Shown: positions 27,170-35,815, counted from the first letter of the stretch. The stretch: 64,000 nucleotides of DNA from Methanolapillus ohkumae (GCF_032594355.1 NZ_CP131061.1:1116001-1180000), one strand, 5' to 3'. Notes: generated from the letters alone by a model not told the origin. A program made the numbers and translations.

Positions 27170-27222
27170 AGGCGGCATGCGCGCGCGTTATGGCAACACA
27201 TTTTAAAGAGGATTAAAAATCG
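27170..27222 (+). repeat. Repeat A copy 10
   Basis: GGCGGCATGCGCGCGCGTTA then TGGCAACACATTTTAAAGAGG, about 140 bases downstream of the plus-strand gene ending at 27031 and in its direction. Confidence 0.7.
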
Positions 27223-27244
27223 AAGGATCGCCTTTTTTTGACAA

Positions 27245-27420
27245 CTATTTTTCCGGCAACAAATTTTCCGGCAACAAATTTTCCGGATCAAGCACCCCTT
27301 CCAGAAAATCCGGATACGTACCGCATCTCGAATTTTCGGATTTTGGAGGAATGGATGTGTTGAAAGAAAACAGATGCAGCAACCATAAAATAAAAAACAG
27401 ATGCAGCAATCATAAAGTTT
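27245..27420 (+). repeat. Degenerate repeat B copy 3 with 15-bp units
   Basis: About three units on CCGGCAACAAATTTT (27249-27290), then CCGCATCTCGAATTTTCGGA, which is half of the repeat-B hairpin. Two units on AACAGATGCAGCAAYCATAAA follow (27368-27415). The order hairpin then GCAGCAA matches the other repeat B copies. Confidence 0.5.
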
Positions 27421-27650
27421 TAAAAGTTGTTTTTATATTATTATTCTAATTTAATCAACAATTATATATATTTTGATAATTATATTAAAGATTTAATGTA
27501 CCTGCCCAAAAATACAATGTTATTTGTTTTTGATAAATTAAAAAACAAGGATCATTGGCGACTCGAATTTTGGCAGCCGCTGCATTGTTCATTTCAGGCA
27601 TTTGCCTGATTTTTTGTCCGTTATTGTTCAAAATACAAAAGAGGTTTTTT

Positions 27651-27968
27651 ATGAAAGTGACGATCACCAGTGAAAAAAGCCCGCTTCCGGGAGAAAAGCA
27701 CCGCTCAAGCATTAATTTTACAACAGAAGGGCTTGGCAAAGAATCCAACATTAAAATTAAAGTCTTTTACGACTACGAGAAACCCAATCCGGTCGAAGCC
27801 ACCGGTGTCACCTTTGACATTAAAATCGACAAACTTGGTCCCGATGGCACTTGGATTCCGGAAGCTAAAACCGGCGCGTCCGAAAAGAATACGTCTCACC
27901 GCAATCTCTACATCGCAAACCCAAAGAATGCGGAACGGAAATTCACGGTCGAGCTTTCCAACGCTTAA
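27651..27968 (+). CDS. Small conserved beta-rich protein, unknown
   Basis: A 105-residue protein I cannot assign. It has alternating beta-like segments (KVTITSEKSPLPGEKH, IKIKVFYDYEKPNP, TFDIKIDKLGPDG, KFTVELSNA), suggesting an Ig-like or CARDB-like fold, and no signal peptide. The start at 27651 has GAGG 6 bases upstream. An in-frame start at 27555 would add a hydrophobic stretch, leaving open a secreted form. A good hairpin terminator follows. The stop is TAA. Confidence 0.65.
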   Translation: MKVTITSEKSPLPGEKHRSSINFTTEGLGKESNIKIKVFYDYEKPNPVEATGVTFDIKIDKLGPDGTWIPEAKTGASEKNTSHRNLYIANPKNAERKFTVELSNA

Positions 27969-28001
27969 TTTTAACGGGATTGTAAAAAATCAAATCATTT
28001 T

Positions 28002-28030
28002 GGCGGAAAAAAACTTCCGCCTCTTTTTTT
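28002..28030 (+). terminator. Hairpin terminator after small beta-rich gene
   Basis: GGCGGAA and TTCCGCC form a 7-bp stem around AAAAAAAC, followed by TCTTTTTTTT. Confidence 0.7.
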
Positions 28031-28075
28031 TAAATTCATTTTTCATTCGTTTTATTTTGTATAAACAAAATCGAA

Positions 28076-29581
28076 TCAAACCAAATTTTTCAAAAATACT
28101 TTCATTAATTTCATCATTTTAAAAGCCTGTTTGGAGAACATGATTTTTCGAATCAGAATGGACGGATGGTCCATGTCTCCGTATTCGGTAATCATCGCTA
28201 ACATCTCCGGATTATTCATTTCTTTAAAAATGCCGTCCATGTCAGCATCACTCATTTTTGTCCGGTATTTGTGCGCCAGCATTCCAATATCCAGTTCCTT
28301 TTGAAGCTCGGTTTTCCACTGTTTTTCATATTCCGCCATCTTTTTTTCCGAGAAATTGTTTTCGACTACCGCTTGACCGGCAACTTTTCCGGCAATTTTT
28401 GCCGCGACGGCGCCCGGATAAATTCCGCCTCCTGAGATTGGTTTGCATTGACCGGCAGCATCTCCGACTACTAAAAACCCGGTCGCATACGTTTTTTTCA
28501 TGGGGCCGAGGGGAATATTTCCGGCGGTTAAATTTGATGGCTCAGATTGGATTTTAGAAGCGATTTCCGGCCGTTTTAAAAATTCCATCAAATATGAATG
28601 GGCATTGACCTTTTTCCCGGCGGTCTGCGGAGAAATCGGATTGTATTTTTCCGCCGCTTCTTTGTCAATCGCCAGACCAATTCTTGAAACCGAATCTGAA
28701 ATCGGAATCGTCCAGGCAAAAAACCCCGGGGCGGCGCTTCCAACAAAAACCTCAACCGCTCCCGGATTTTTGGAATCGTACTCCACATCTACCTGAATCC
28801 CGGACAACAATTTTTCGCAAGGGGAAAGACCGGCCCATCCGGCGGCACGCCCGTTGGCGCCGTCGGCGGCAATAATCATTTTTGCAAAAAGAGTCTTTAT
28901 AATTCCGTTGCCGGCCACCGTTAAAATCCAGCCGTCCTGCTCTTCAAATTCGGCGTCGATTATCGGACCGGAACCAGCTGCCTGATTTTTCGGGGGGGTT
29001 ATTTCAATTTTTTCTCTATTCGTACCGGTTTTGTCTTCATCTGTTCCTTTTTCGTCCGGTTCATTGTTTTGGATTTTTATTCTTTTTCGTGGATCCGGAC
29101 CTCTTTTCATTCCGATAGCTTTTGTTTTCAGCCAAATTTCAACCCCCGCTTCCTTCGCTTTTTTTGCGGATTTTTGGTCAAACGCCGACCGGGAAACAAC
29201 GTAAGCCATTGTGCTTTTTCCGCGAACAGGAAGGAATTTTTCTGACGGCGGATAGACATCTGCTCCGGAAACAGAATGAAGAACAAACGAATCATCCGGC
29301 TCAATTTCAGCTTCCCGCACAGCCGCAACACTGAGAAGACCGGCACATTGCACGGGAATCCCGATACTTGAATTTTCTTCAATCATCAAAACCCCGGACG
29401 CGCCGTTTAATTTGGCGTAGCGTGCGGCAATGGAGCCGGAAGGACCGCCGCCAATAACAATCACATCAAAACAATTATTATTAGTAGGAAGAGGAGCAGT
29501 TGCAATAGGAGCAGTTGCAGTAGGAGCAGTTGCAGTAGGAGCAGTTGCAGTAGTATCATAATTTTCAAGAGCAGAATCCAA
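28076..29581 (-). CDS. Geranylgeranyl reductase family FAD oxidoreductase
   Basis: A 501-residue flavoprotein of the family that saturates geranylgeranyl chains of archaeal membrane lipids. FAD-binding VIVIGGGPSGSIAARYAK lies near residues 40-57, followed by IPVQCAGLLS and LVVGDAAGQCKPISGGGIYPG. The N-terminus carries four TATAP-type pentapeptides, a 15-bp in-frame repeat. A loop near residue 160-210 is rich in Lys/Asn/Glu/Thr, like another expansion. The start is TTG at 29581 with GAGGGA upstream; no ATG lies before the FAD motif. It lies 38 bases after the marker-8 gene, so the pair is an operon. The exact lipid substrate is open. The stop is TGA. Confidence 0.88.
   Translation of the reverse strand: MDSALENYDTTATAPTATAPTATAPIATAPLPTNNNCFDVIVIGGGPSGSIAARYAKLNGASGVLMIEENSSIGIPVQCAGLLSVAAVREAEIEPDDSFVLHSVSGADVYPPSEKFLPVRGKSTMAYVVSRSAFDQKSAKKAKEAGVEIWLKTKAIGMKRGPDPRKRIKIQNNEPDEKGTDEDKTGTNREKIEITPPKNQAAGSGPIIDAEFEEQDGWILTVAGNGIIKTLFAKMIIAADGANGRAAGWAGLSPCEKLLSGIQVDVEYDSKNPGAVEVFVGSAAPGFFAWTIPISDSVSRIGLAIDKEAAEKYNPISPQTAGKKVNAHSYLMEFLKRPEIASKIQSEPSNLTAGNIPLGPMKKTYATGFLVVGDAAGQCKPISGGGIYPGAVAAKIAGKVAGQAVVENNFSEKKMAEYEKQWKTELQKELDIGMLAHKYRTKMSDADMDGIFKEMNNPEMLAMITEYGDMDHPSILIRKIMFSKQAFKMMKLMKVFLKNLV
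29491..29554 (-). repeat. 15-bp in-frame coding repeat (TATAP units)
   Basis: Four near-perfect copies of GGAGCAGTTGCAGTA (plus strand) encode TATAP pentapeptides directly before the FAD-binding domain of the reductase. Confidence 0.85.
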
Positions 29582-29619
29582 AAAAATCCCTCGACTTTTA
29601 TTTTAAACATGAATCCTTG

Positions 29620-30546
29620 TCAGACCAACTCTTTCGGTTGCTTTTGTTCCGGCAAAACAGGTAGCGGCATTGTGTTTACCAAAAGAGTGCTGTTCACATA
29701 TTTGGCCCGCTCCAGCAACAATTCCCTTCCGGCTTGCGTGAGCGCAATCAGCGGAACAGCCGTTCCGACCTGCAGCAACGGTTTTATTTCCCTCAAATGT
29801 TTGGATGCGCACAGCGTGACGATGTCAGCGTATTTTTTCAATTCTTCCGATTCTTCTTTTGAAATACCGGTGGTATGAACGGCAATAATTAAAAAATAGA
29901 TTTCATTGTTCCCGATATTATTTTTTTCATTGTTCCCGATATTATTTTTTTCATTGTTCCCGACATTGTTTTTTTCATTGTTTCTTTCATTTTGAAAATT
30001 TCTTATTTTTTCAGCGGTTTTCGCATCTGCGACCGTCACCGCGATTTTTTTAAATCCAAGATCCGCCGCCGTTTTAGCCCCCAAAAGAGGATCAATGGCC
30101 GCTGTTTTTTCATCCGGAATAATTCCATCTCGGTCTTTTATTTTTTGAATAATTTCCGGAATCGGCTCCGTGTAAACCAGCCCCGACATCCGGGCGCCCA
30201 TGCCTTGAACCAAAGACGGATTTTTTGTCACAACTGTCCCCGCCCCATCGCAAACACTGACGGAAGCATCGATAATCCCGTGCTTCAATCCGGACATCAT
30301 GGTTTCGGATGCGCCAAAACCGACAAAATCCTCAAAACCATCCAATTTGCGCTCCGGCGTAAAAAACCCAAATTCCCGAATTCGAAACTCCATATTTTTT
30401 TTGACTTCGGCCGGGTCGATTTTTTGAATCCCACGCGCTTTTTCAAAAAGCGGGCACCAATAAATATCCGGATTAAAAACCTCAACAACCGCGCCATCTT
30501 CAATGACAACGCGCGTTTTTCCAACCATTTCCATGATGTGACGCAT
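29620..30546 (-). CDS. Methanogenesis marker protein 8 (DUF2099)
   Basis: A 308-residue protein matching methanogenesis marker 8: FNPDIYWCPLFEKARG, GFGASETMMSGLKHGIIDASV, CDGAGTVVTKNPSLVQGMGARMSGLVYTEPI. The family occurs almost only in methanogens and its function is unknown; it is thought to act around methyl-coenzyme M reductase. Between the two halves is an insert of three NNEKNNIG-type octapeptides, a 24-bp in-frame repeat. The start at 30546 (MRHIMEMVGKTR) is uncertain; TTG at 30555 and ATG at 30534 are alternatives. It is first in an operon with the geranylgeranyl reductase. The stop is TGA. Confidence 0.9.
   Translation of the reverse strand: MRHIMEMVGKTRVVIEDGAVVEVFNPDIYWCPLFEKARGIQKIDPAEVKKNMEFRIREFGFFTPERKLDGFEDFVGFGASETMMSGLKHGIIDASVSVCDGAGTVVTKNPSLVQGMGARMSGLVYTEPIPEIIQKIKDRDGIIPDEKTAAIDPLLGAKTAADLGFKKIAVTVADAKTAEKIRNFQNERNNEKNNVGNNEKNNIGNNEKNNIGNNEIYFLIIAVHTTGISKEESEELKKYADIVTLCASKHLREIKPLLQVGTAVPLIALTQAGRELLLERAKYVNSTLLVNTMPLPVLPEQKQPKELV
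29901..29992 (-). repeat. 24-bp in-frame coding repeat (NNEKNNIG units)
   Basis: Three to four near-perfect 24-bp units (TTTCATTGTTCCCGATATTA core on the plus strand) inside marker protein 8, encoding NNEKNNIG or NNEKNNVG. Confidence 0.85.
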
Positions 30547-30588
30547 AACTCTCAAAATGAAAATGCTTTTTCAGTTATAAATTTCCTT

Positions 30589-30656
30589 CCAATCCCAACA
30601 ATTCCAATCCCAACAATTCCAATCCCAACAATTCCAATCTCAACAATTCCAATCCC
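30589..30656. repeat. 15-bp tandem repeat upstream of marker-8 gene
   Basis: About 4.5 copies of AATTCCAATCCCAAC, just upstream of the marker-8 start codon. The block may lie in its 5' leader or promoter. Confidence 0.8.
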
Positions 30657-30940
30657 ATTCTTGTCAAGCCGGCTTTTGACTGTCCATAGATTGGATTTTG
30701 ATTTTTTTTCAATAGGAACGGCTATATAGAAAAATCAAGTTGAAATAATAGTTTTCAGGAATATTTTTCAAAATTTTTTAAATAAAATTAAATTAAAATT
30801 AAAATTTAAAAATTCTAAAGAATTCTATTCAAAAATTTCATATTTTAAAGAATTCTATTCAAAAATTCCAAATTCTAAATAAATACATTATGTAAAAAAG
30901 ATCAGCAATATTTTTATATCCCACGACGAATTTTAAAAAT
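30657..30940. other. Divergent promoter region, AT-rich
   Basis: Between marker 8 (minus) and dapL (plus). Contains 'aaagaattctattcaaaaatt' words twice (about 30819-30866). TTTTTATATC at 30911-30920 is a reasonable TATA box for dapL. No gene was seen. Confidence 0.45.
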
Positions 30941-30952
30941 GGAGTGATATAT

Positions 30953-32119
30953 ATGAGTTATTCGGAACGCATTTTGACTTTGCCGCCCTATCTTTTTGCG
31001 GCGATTGATGAGGCTAAGAAAGCAATCATTGACAAAGGAGTCGATGTCATTGATTTAGGCGTCGGCGACCCGGACCGCCCGACTCCACCCCACATTGTCG
31101 AATCAATGGTAACAGCGGTTCGTGACCCGAAAAATCACCAATATCCATCCTACGTCGGTCTTTTGGAGTTTCGGGCGGCAGTTGCCGAATGGCTGAAAAA
31201 AGAGAAAGGTGTGACGGTGGACCCAAAAACCCAAGTCTTGTCTCTCATCGGCTCCAAAGAAGGGGTGGCCCACGTCCCGTTCGCATTTATCAACCCAGGG
31301 GATATTGTTTTATGTCCGAATCCCGGCTATCCGGTGTACAGCATCGGAACGAAATTCGCATGCGGCATTCCGTATGATATGCCCCTTCTTGCGAAAAATA
31401 ATTTCCTGCCGGATTACGATGCGATTCCCAAAGATGTTCTTAAAAAAGCAAAACTGCTCTTTATCAATTATCCGAACAATCCGACCGGTGCCGTTGCAAC
31501 TCCTGAGTTTTTTGCAAAAACCGTGGCCTTCGCGAAAGAAAATAACCTGGTCGTCGTCCATGACAACGCATATTCCGAAATGGTTTTTGATGGCTACAAA
31601 GCGCCCGGCTTTTTGGAAACGCCGGGAGCCATGGATGTCGGCATTGAGCTTTTCTCCATGTCCAAAACATACAACATGACCGGCTGGCGTCTCGGATTTG
31701 CGGCCGGCAACAAAGATTTGATTGCAGCGTTTGGAAAAGTGAAGTCCAATATTGACTCCGGCGTTTTTGACGCAATCCAGCGAGCAGGCGTCACTGCTTT
31801 GACATCTTCCCAACAATGCGTTTATGAAATGAACGCGGTTTACAAGGAGCGGCGGGACAGTTTGGTCGCCGGCTTAAAATCTATCGGCATTGACGCAGTA
31901 CCTCAAAAAGCCACATTTTATTTATGGGCACCGGTTCCCAAAGGCTACACATCGATGGAATTTTCAAAATTGCTGTTGGAAGAAGCCGGAATCGTCGCGA
32001 CTCCCGGAAACGGTTTTGGCGCAAGCGGTGAAGGATTCCTGCGGTTCGCGTTAACAAAAGAAGTCGACCGCATCAACGAAGCGGTGGAACGAATGAAGAA
32101 AATAAAATCCAAAATTTAA
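30953..32119 (+). CDS. dapL: LL-diaminopimelate aminotransferase
   Basis: A 388-residue class I/II PLP aminotransferase converting tetrahydrodipicolinate directly to LL-diaminopimelate in lysine synthesis. The PLP lysine is K238 in SMSKTYNMTGWRLGF. Other motifs are DLGVGDPDRPTP, NPGYPVYSIG and NYPNNPTGA. The sequence fits the DapL type, but related aromatic or aspartate aminotransferases cannot be fully excluded without alignment. The start at 30953 has GGAGTG 6 bases upstream; GTG at 30944 overlaps that site. The stop is TAA. Confidence 0.88.
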   Translation: MSYSERILTLPPYLFAAIDEAKKAIIDKGVDVIDLGVGDPDRPTPPHIVESMVTAVRDPKNHQYPSYVGLLEFRAAVAEWLKKEKGVTVDPKTQVLSLIGSKEGVAHVPFAFINPGDIVLCPNPGYPVYSIGTKFACGIPYDMPLLAKNNFLPDYDAIPKDVLKKAKLLFINYPNNPTGAVATPEFFAKTVAFAKENNLVVVHDNAYSEMVFDGYKAPGFLETPGAMDVGIELFSMSKTYNMTGWRLGFAAGNKDLIAAFGKVKSNIDSGVFDAIQRAGVTALTSSQQCVYEMNAVYKERRDSLVAGLKSIGIDAVPQKATFYLWAPVPKGYTSMEFSKLLLEEAGIVATPGNGFGASGEGFLRFALTKEVDRINEAVERMKKIKSKI

Positions 32120-32149
32120 CATTTTCTTTATTTTCTTTCTTATTTTATT

Positions 32150-32230
32150 TTTATGTTTATTTTTTATTTTGGTTTTATGTTTATTTTTTATTTTGGTTTT
32201 ATGTTTATTTTTTATTTTGGTTTTATGTTT
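32150..32230 (+). repeat. 24-bp T-rich tandem repeat after dapL
   Basis: Three near-perfect 24-bp units (ATGTTTATTTTTTATTTTGG core) begin about 30 bases after the dapL stop. T-rich on the coding strand, so it could serve as a terminator. Confidence 0.75.
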
Positions 32231-32302
32231 TTCATCCGGTTGTGTTTTATTGGTCTTGAATTTTAGAATTGTTGAAACTGCTGAAAAATGGGTGGAAGAT
32301 TC

Positions 32303-33049
32303 ATGATTAAATGTCATTTTGAATGGAAAGAAACCATCGTCACCATATTGGCGGATTCCGATTTTTTTGTGGAAATCGCCCGAAAGGAAATTGCTGCCTG
32401 CCGTTTCATTTTGGAAAACTACATTTCCAAAAATCCGTTTTTTAAAACCACGTTGGAAACATATGGAAAAGACCCATCGGCACCTCCTCTCATTCAACGA
32501 ATGATTGAGGCCGCAAATACATTTGGAATCGGACCGATGAGCACCGTTGCGGGCACTATTGCCGAATCCGCGGTTTTGAAAATGAAAGAAGCAGGCGCGG
32601 TGATTGCGGTGGTGGACAACGGCGGAGATATCGCTCTTTACAACGCCGGCGAAAAACCACTTGTTATCGGCATTTACGCCGGAAAATCTGATTTTAAAAA
32701 TTTGGGTTTTTCCATAGAACCCGCGCCGGATATTCTTGGAATTTGCACATCTTCGGGAACGGTCGGACACTCCATCAGTTTTGGGATTTCGGACGCCGCC
32801 ATTATTTTTTCAAAAAACGTTGCGTTATCGGATGCAGCCGCAACGGCATTGGGAAACGCCCTGACAACGACCGGAGCCGAAAATATTAAAAAAGCGCTCT
32901 TCGTCATTCAAGTTCCCGGAATTGACGGCGCTGTTTTGGTGGAAGGAAAAGACATCGGATTTTGGGGAAAAATTCCGGAAATTGTCAAAGCTCACATCGA
33001 TTATGATTTAATTACAAAAGGAAAAAATGTAAAAACGGTAAACTTTTAA
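32303..33049 (+). CDS. UPF0280 family protein (ApbE-related)
   Basis: A 248-residue archaeal protein of the UPF0280 family, distantly related to ApbE flavin transferases. Characteristic segments are GPMSTVAGTIAESAVLKMKEAGA, VDNGGDIAL, GICTSSGTVGHSISFG and SDAAATALGN. These parallel the flavin and Mg2+ site of ApbE, but no substrate is known. The start at 32303 is chosen because GGTGGA at 32291-32296 is well placed; the ATG at 32288 would sit upstream of it. The stop is TAA. Confidence 0.88.
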   Translation: MIKCHFEWKETIVTILADSDFFVEIARKEIAACRFILENYISKNPFFKTTLETYGKDPSAPPLIQRMIEAANTFGIGPMSTVAGTIAESAVLKMKEAGAVIAVVDNGGDIALYNAGEKPLVIGIYAGKSDFKNLGFSIEPAPDILGICTSSGTVGHSISFGISDAAIIFSKNVALSDAAATALGNALTTTGAENIKKALFVIQVPGIDGAVLVEGKDIGFWGKIPEIVKAHIDYDLITKGKNVKTVNF

Positions 33050-33188
33050 ATAAAATCCGCTCATTTATCGTTTTAATTATATTTTTTGACAGAATATTCG
33101 CCGAAAAATCAGAACCGGTTGAATTTGAATTTTTTTTGAGAAAATGAGGTCGATCCGAATCTTATTTTCATAAGCCGGAGGATTTAAA

Positions 33189-34142
33189 TTGATAGAAAAC
33201 ACGCTCAACTCACTCTACATCGTCCTTGTCAATACATCCAATGCGGTTTTGGACAACTTGGGAACCGTCTTTTATATTCTTGTGATTCTTATTTTGACCG
33301 CGGTTGTTGCGCGTTTTGTGGGCAAAAAGTTTCAATCTTACTCCGAAAGCGTTGAAAAAAGCATGAAGATGGATGTGACCCGGTTTACGATGTTTCGGCA
33401 TGTTATTGTCGGCAGTATTTATTTGGCCGGAATTGTTCTTGTGTTGTATACTGTTCCGCCCCTTCGGGCTTTTTCATCCACCATTTTGGTGGGGGCCGGT
33501 GTCATCGGAATTGTCATCGGCATTGCTGCCCAGGACACTTTCGGGAACATTATTTCCGGAATCGCGCTCACCTTTTTCCAACCGTTTCGGGTCGGCGATT
33601 TGATTACGACAGACAATGTTTACGGAGAAGTCATCGACATCAATCTGAGACAAACCACGATTAAGACCTCGGACAACCGCTTGGTGATTATTCCCAACTC
33701 TGTTTTGAACAAAGCGACTGTCACCAATTGGACATTTGATGACCGCAGCATTCGGTGGGTCGTTCCCGTTCAGATTTCATATGAATCCGATGTCGATCTT
33801 GCCCGAAAAATCATGACCGAGGAAGCCCGCAAAAACAAATATGTGATGTCGCCGGAATTGGTTTTTCGAATGCATCCGGAAGTGACGGAGGATGTCCGCG
33901 TCCGAATGACAGGTCTTGCGGAGTCCGGAATTAATTTGTCTCTTGATTTTTGGGTGGCTGACCGGGATGATGCCTACTCGGCCGAATGCGCAATCCGGGA
34001 AGGAATTAAGAAAAGATTTGATGATGAGCCGAAAATTACAATTCCATACCCGCACATGATGATTATTTCGGATGATTCGCAGCGGATGCGCTTCTTGAAA
34101 AAAAATCAAACGGATGAGGAAAGAGACGAAAACTCAAATTGA
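33189..34142 (+). CDS. MscS-type mechanosensitive channel
   Basis: A 317-residue membrane channel protein. Three N-terminal helices lie at about 20-45, 70-90 and 95-125. The third is the pore helix (VGAGVIGIVIGIAAQDTFGNIISGI). The MscS beta domain follows (PFRVGDLITTDNVYGEV, TIKTSDNRLVIIPNS) and a C-terminal alpha/beta domain. It would release solutes on hypo-osmotic shock. The start is TTG at 33189, preceded by CCGGAGGAT; no ATG fits. The stop is TGA. Confidence 0.93.
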   Translation: MIENTLNSLYIVLVNTSNAVLDNLGTVFYILVILILTAVVARFVGKKFQSYSESVEKSMKMDVTRFTMFRHVIVGSIYLAGIVLVLYTVPPLRAFSSTILVGAGVIGIVIGIAAQDTFGNIISGIALTFFQPFRVGDLITTDNVYGEVIDINLRQTTIKTSDNRLVIIPNSVLNKATVTNWTFDDRSIRWVVPVQISYESDVDLARKIMTEEARKNKYVMSPELVFRMHPEVTEDVRVRMTGLAESGINLSLDFWVADRDDAYSAECAIREGIKKRFDDEPKITIPYPHMMIISDDSQRMRFLKKNQTDEERDENSN

Positions 34143-34212
34143 ATTGTTGAGATAATTCCGAAATGAAATAATTAAATTTTGAATCGGGATTGATTTTTTT
34201 CTTTTTGACTCA

Positions 34213-34224
34213 ATTTTATATACT
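34213..34224 (+). promoter_or_regulatory. TATA box of the PaaK-type ligase, long leader
   Basis: TTTTATATACTA, about 190 bases before the start codon. The predicted leader carries TTGTATGAC twice (about 34252 and 34289) and TTTTATTTGAYAACAAACA twice (about 34339 and 34362). These could be regulatory. Confidence 0.45.
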
Positions 34225-34413
34225 ATGAACCGCTTTGATAGTACTACCATTTGTATGACACGCTTTGACATGGCACACCGTGCTTATTGTATGACCATAT
34301 ACAAAATGCATGATCTTGCGGCGTGTTTTTTATTTGTTTTATTTGATAACAAACATTTGTTTTATTTGACAACAAACAATTATTTTTATTCAAATTCAGG
34401 TTATGATGAATTT

Positions 34414-35715
34414 ATGGCATTTTGGGATCCTCAGATTGAAACGATGAATCGAAAAGAGATGAACGATCTTCAGCTCAAACGTCTTACAAAATCCGTCCAA
34501 ACGGTCTACCGGAATGTTCCGTTTTATAAGAAAAAATTCGATGCGGTCGGTGTAAAGCCGCAAGACATCCGCTCCCTTTCCGATATTTCCAAGCTTCCGA
34601 TGCTGACGAAGCAGGATTTTACGGACAATTATCCGTATGGTCTTTTTGCGGCGCCGATGGAAGACATCATCCGGATTCATTCGTCGTCCGGAACAACCGG
34701 AAAACCCAAAGTAGTCGGCTACACATAGAATGATATTGATATTTGGGCGGACCTTTTGGCCCGAAATTTCGCCATGGTCGGGCTGACAAAAAAAGATATT
34801 TTTCAAAATTCGGTGAATTACGGTCTTTTCACCGGCGGTCTTGGAATTCACAACGGAATCGAGCGTCTGGGCGCAACGGCTGTTCCGGCCGGTGTCGGGC
34901 ATACGCTCCGGCAACTTGAGATGATGATTGATTTTGGTGTGACCGCAATTCACTGCACGCCATCTTACGCGCTTTATTTGGCGGAAACTGCGGTCGAACA
35001 TGATATGGTGGACAAATTAAAGCTCAAAGTCGGCTGCCTTGGCGCAGAACCGTGGTCGGACAACATGAGAAAAAATATTGAGGATATGCTCCACATCAAA
35101 GCGTACGACTCCTACGGCCTTTCCGAAATGTTTGGTCCCGGCATCGCGTTTGAGTGTCCGGAACAAAACGGGCTTCACATTTGGGACGACCACTTCTTTG
35201 TAGAGGTTTTGGACAAAAACGGCGAACAAGTATCGGAAGGCGAGAAGGGGGAGTTGGTTCTCACCTCTCTCACCAAAGAAGGACTCATCAGCATCCGATA
35301 CCGCACCGGCGACATCACCCGGCTTTTGGAATCCGATTGCGAATGCGGCCGCCACTCGACCAAAATTTCCCGTCTCATTGGACGGGTGGATGACATGGTG
35401 ACCGTTCGCGGAATTAATGTGTATCCGACGCAAATACAGGATGTCATTTCCAAAATTCCGGAAGTGAGCAACCAATTCCAAATGATTCTCACCCGCAATT
35501 CCAAAAAAATGGATGAGATGACCGTGCAAGTCGAACTTGAAAAAGATGCGTTTACGGACGACTTGATCAAGTTGGAAGCCATCCAGCAGAAAGTGATTTC
35601 CGAATTGATGAATGTCTTAAATGTCCGGACCAGTGTTGATTTGTTGGAATTCGGAAGCATTGAGAGAACGGGCGGAAAGTCCAAAAGAATTATTGACAAA
35701 AGAGAGCCGATCTAA
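34414..35715 (+). CDS. Phenylacetate-CoA ligase-type enzyme with in-frame TAG codon
   Basis: 433 codons from ATG 34414 to TAA, the normal PaaK length, with one TAG at codon 105 (34726-34728). The frame and homology continue on both sides. Before it stands the adenylate-forming loop HSSSGTTGKPKVVGYT; after it NDIDIWADLLARNF and NYGLFTGGLG. Later come FGPGIAFECPEQNGLHIWDD, GELVLTSL, YRTGDIT and the C-terminal VDDMVTVRGINVYPTQIQ. The enzyme would make aryl-CoA (phenylacetate or indoleacetate type) from acid, ATP and CoA. Relatives have Arg or Lys after VGYT, and AAG to TAG is one change. TAG may be read as pyrrolysine; a point-mutation pseudogene is the alternative. Confidence 0.85.
34726..34728 (+). 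other. In-frame amber codon, candidate pyrrolysine site
   Basis: TAG in the reading frame of the ligase, just after the ATP-binding loop. No frameshift and no second stop occur in the remaining 328 codons. Pyrrolysine is a lysine derivative and the site is probably a surface loop start, so the change should be tolerated. Confidence 0.6.
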
Positions 35716-35727
35716 GCTCTTTTTTTG
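35703..35727 (+). terminator. Hairpin and T-tract at the ligase stop codon
   Basis: AGAGC and GCTCT form a short stem spanning the TAA, followed by seven T. Confidence 0.45.
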
Positions 35728-35740
35728 TTAATTTATTTCA

Positions 35741-35815
35741 TCCGCCGCGTGCGTTATGGCGACACCTTTTTGGAAAATAAATCAAAACCGATTGGCATTT
35801 TTGGTGAGTTTTTTC
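35741..35815 (+). repeat. Repeat A copy 11
   Basis: CCGCCGCGTGCGTTATGGCG then ACACCTTTTTGGAAAATAAA and TCAAAACCGATTGGCATTTT. It lies 26 bases after the ligase stop, in the same direction. Confidence 0.75.

Noticed and set aside
32051..32770. Minus-strand ORF over dapL and UPF0280 ends
   Set aside because: Overlaps two well-supported plus-strand genes and contains the translated 24-bp repeat (KTKIKNKH).
34225..34413. Longer N-terminus of the PaaK-type ligase
   Set aside because: The added 63 residues start at the TATA box and do not look like the family; PaaK proteins begin near FWDPQIETM.
34414..34728. Ligase as two separate genes or a simple pseudogene
   Set aside because: Neither half makes sense alone, and there is no second lesion. 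A very recent point mutation or sequencing error cannot be excluded without reads.
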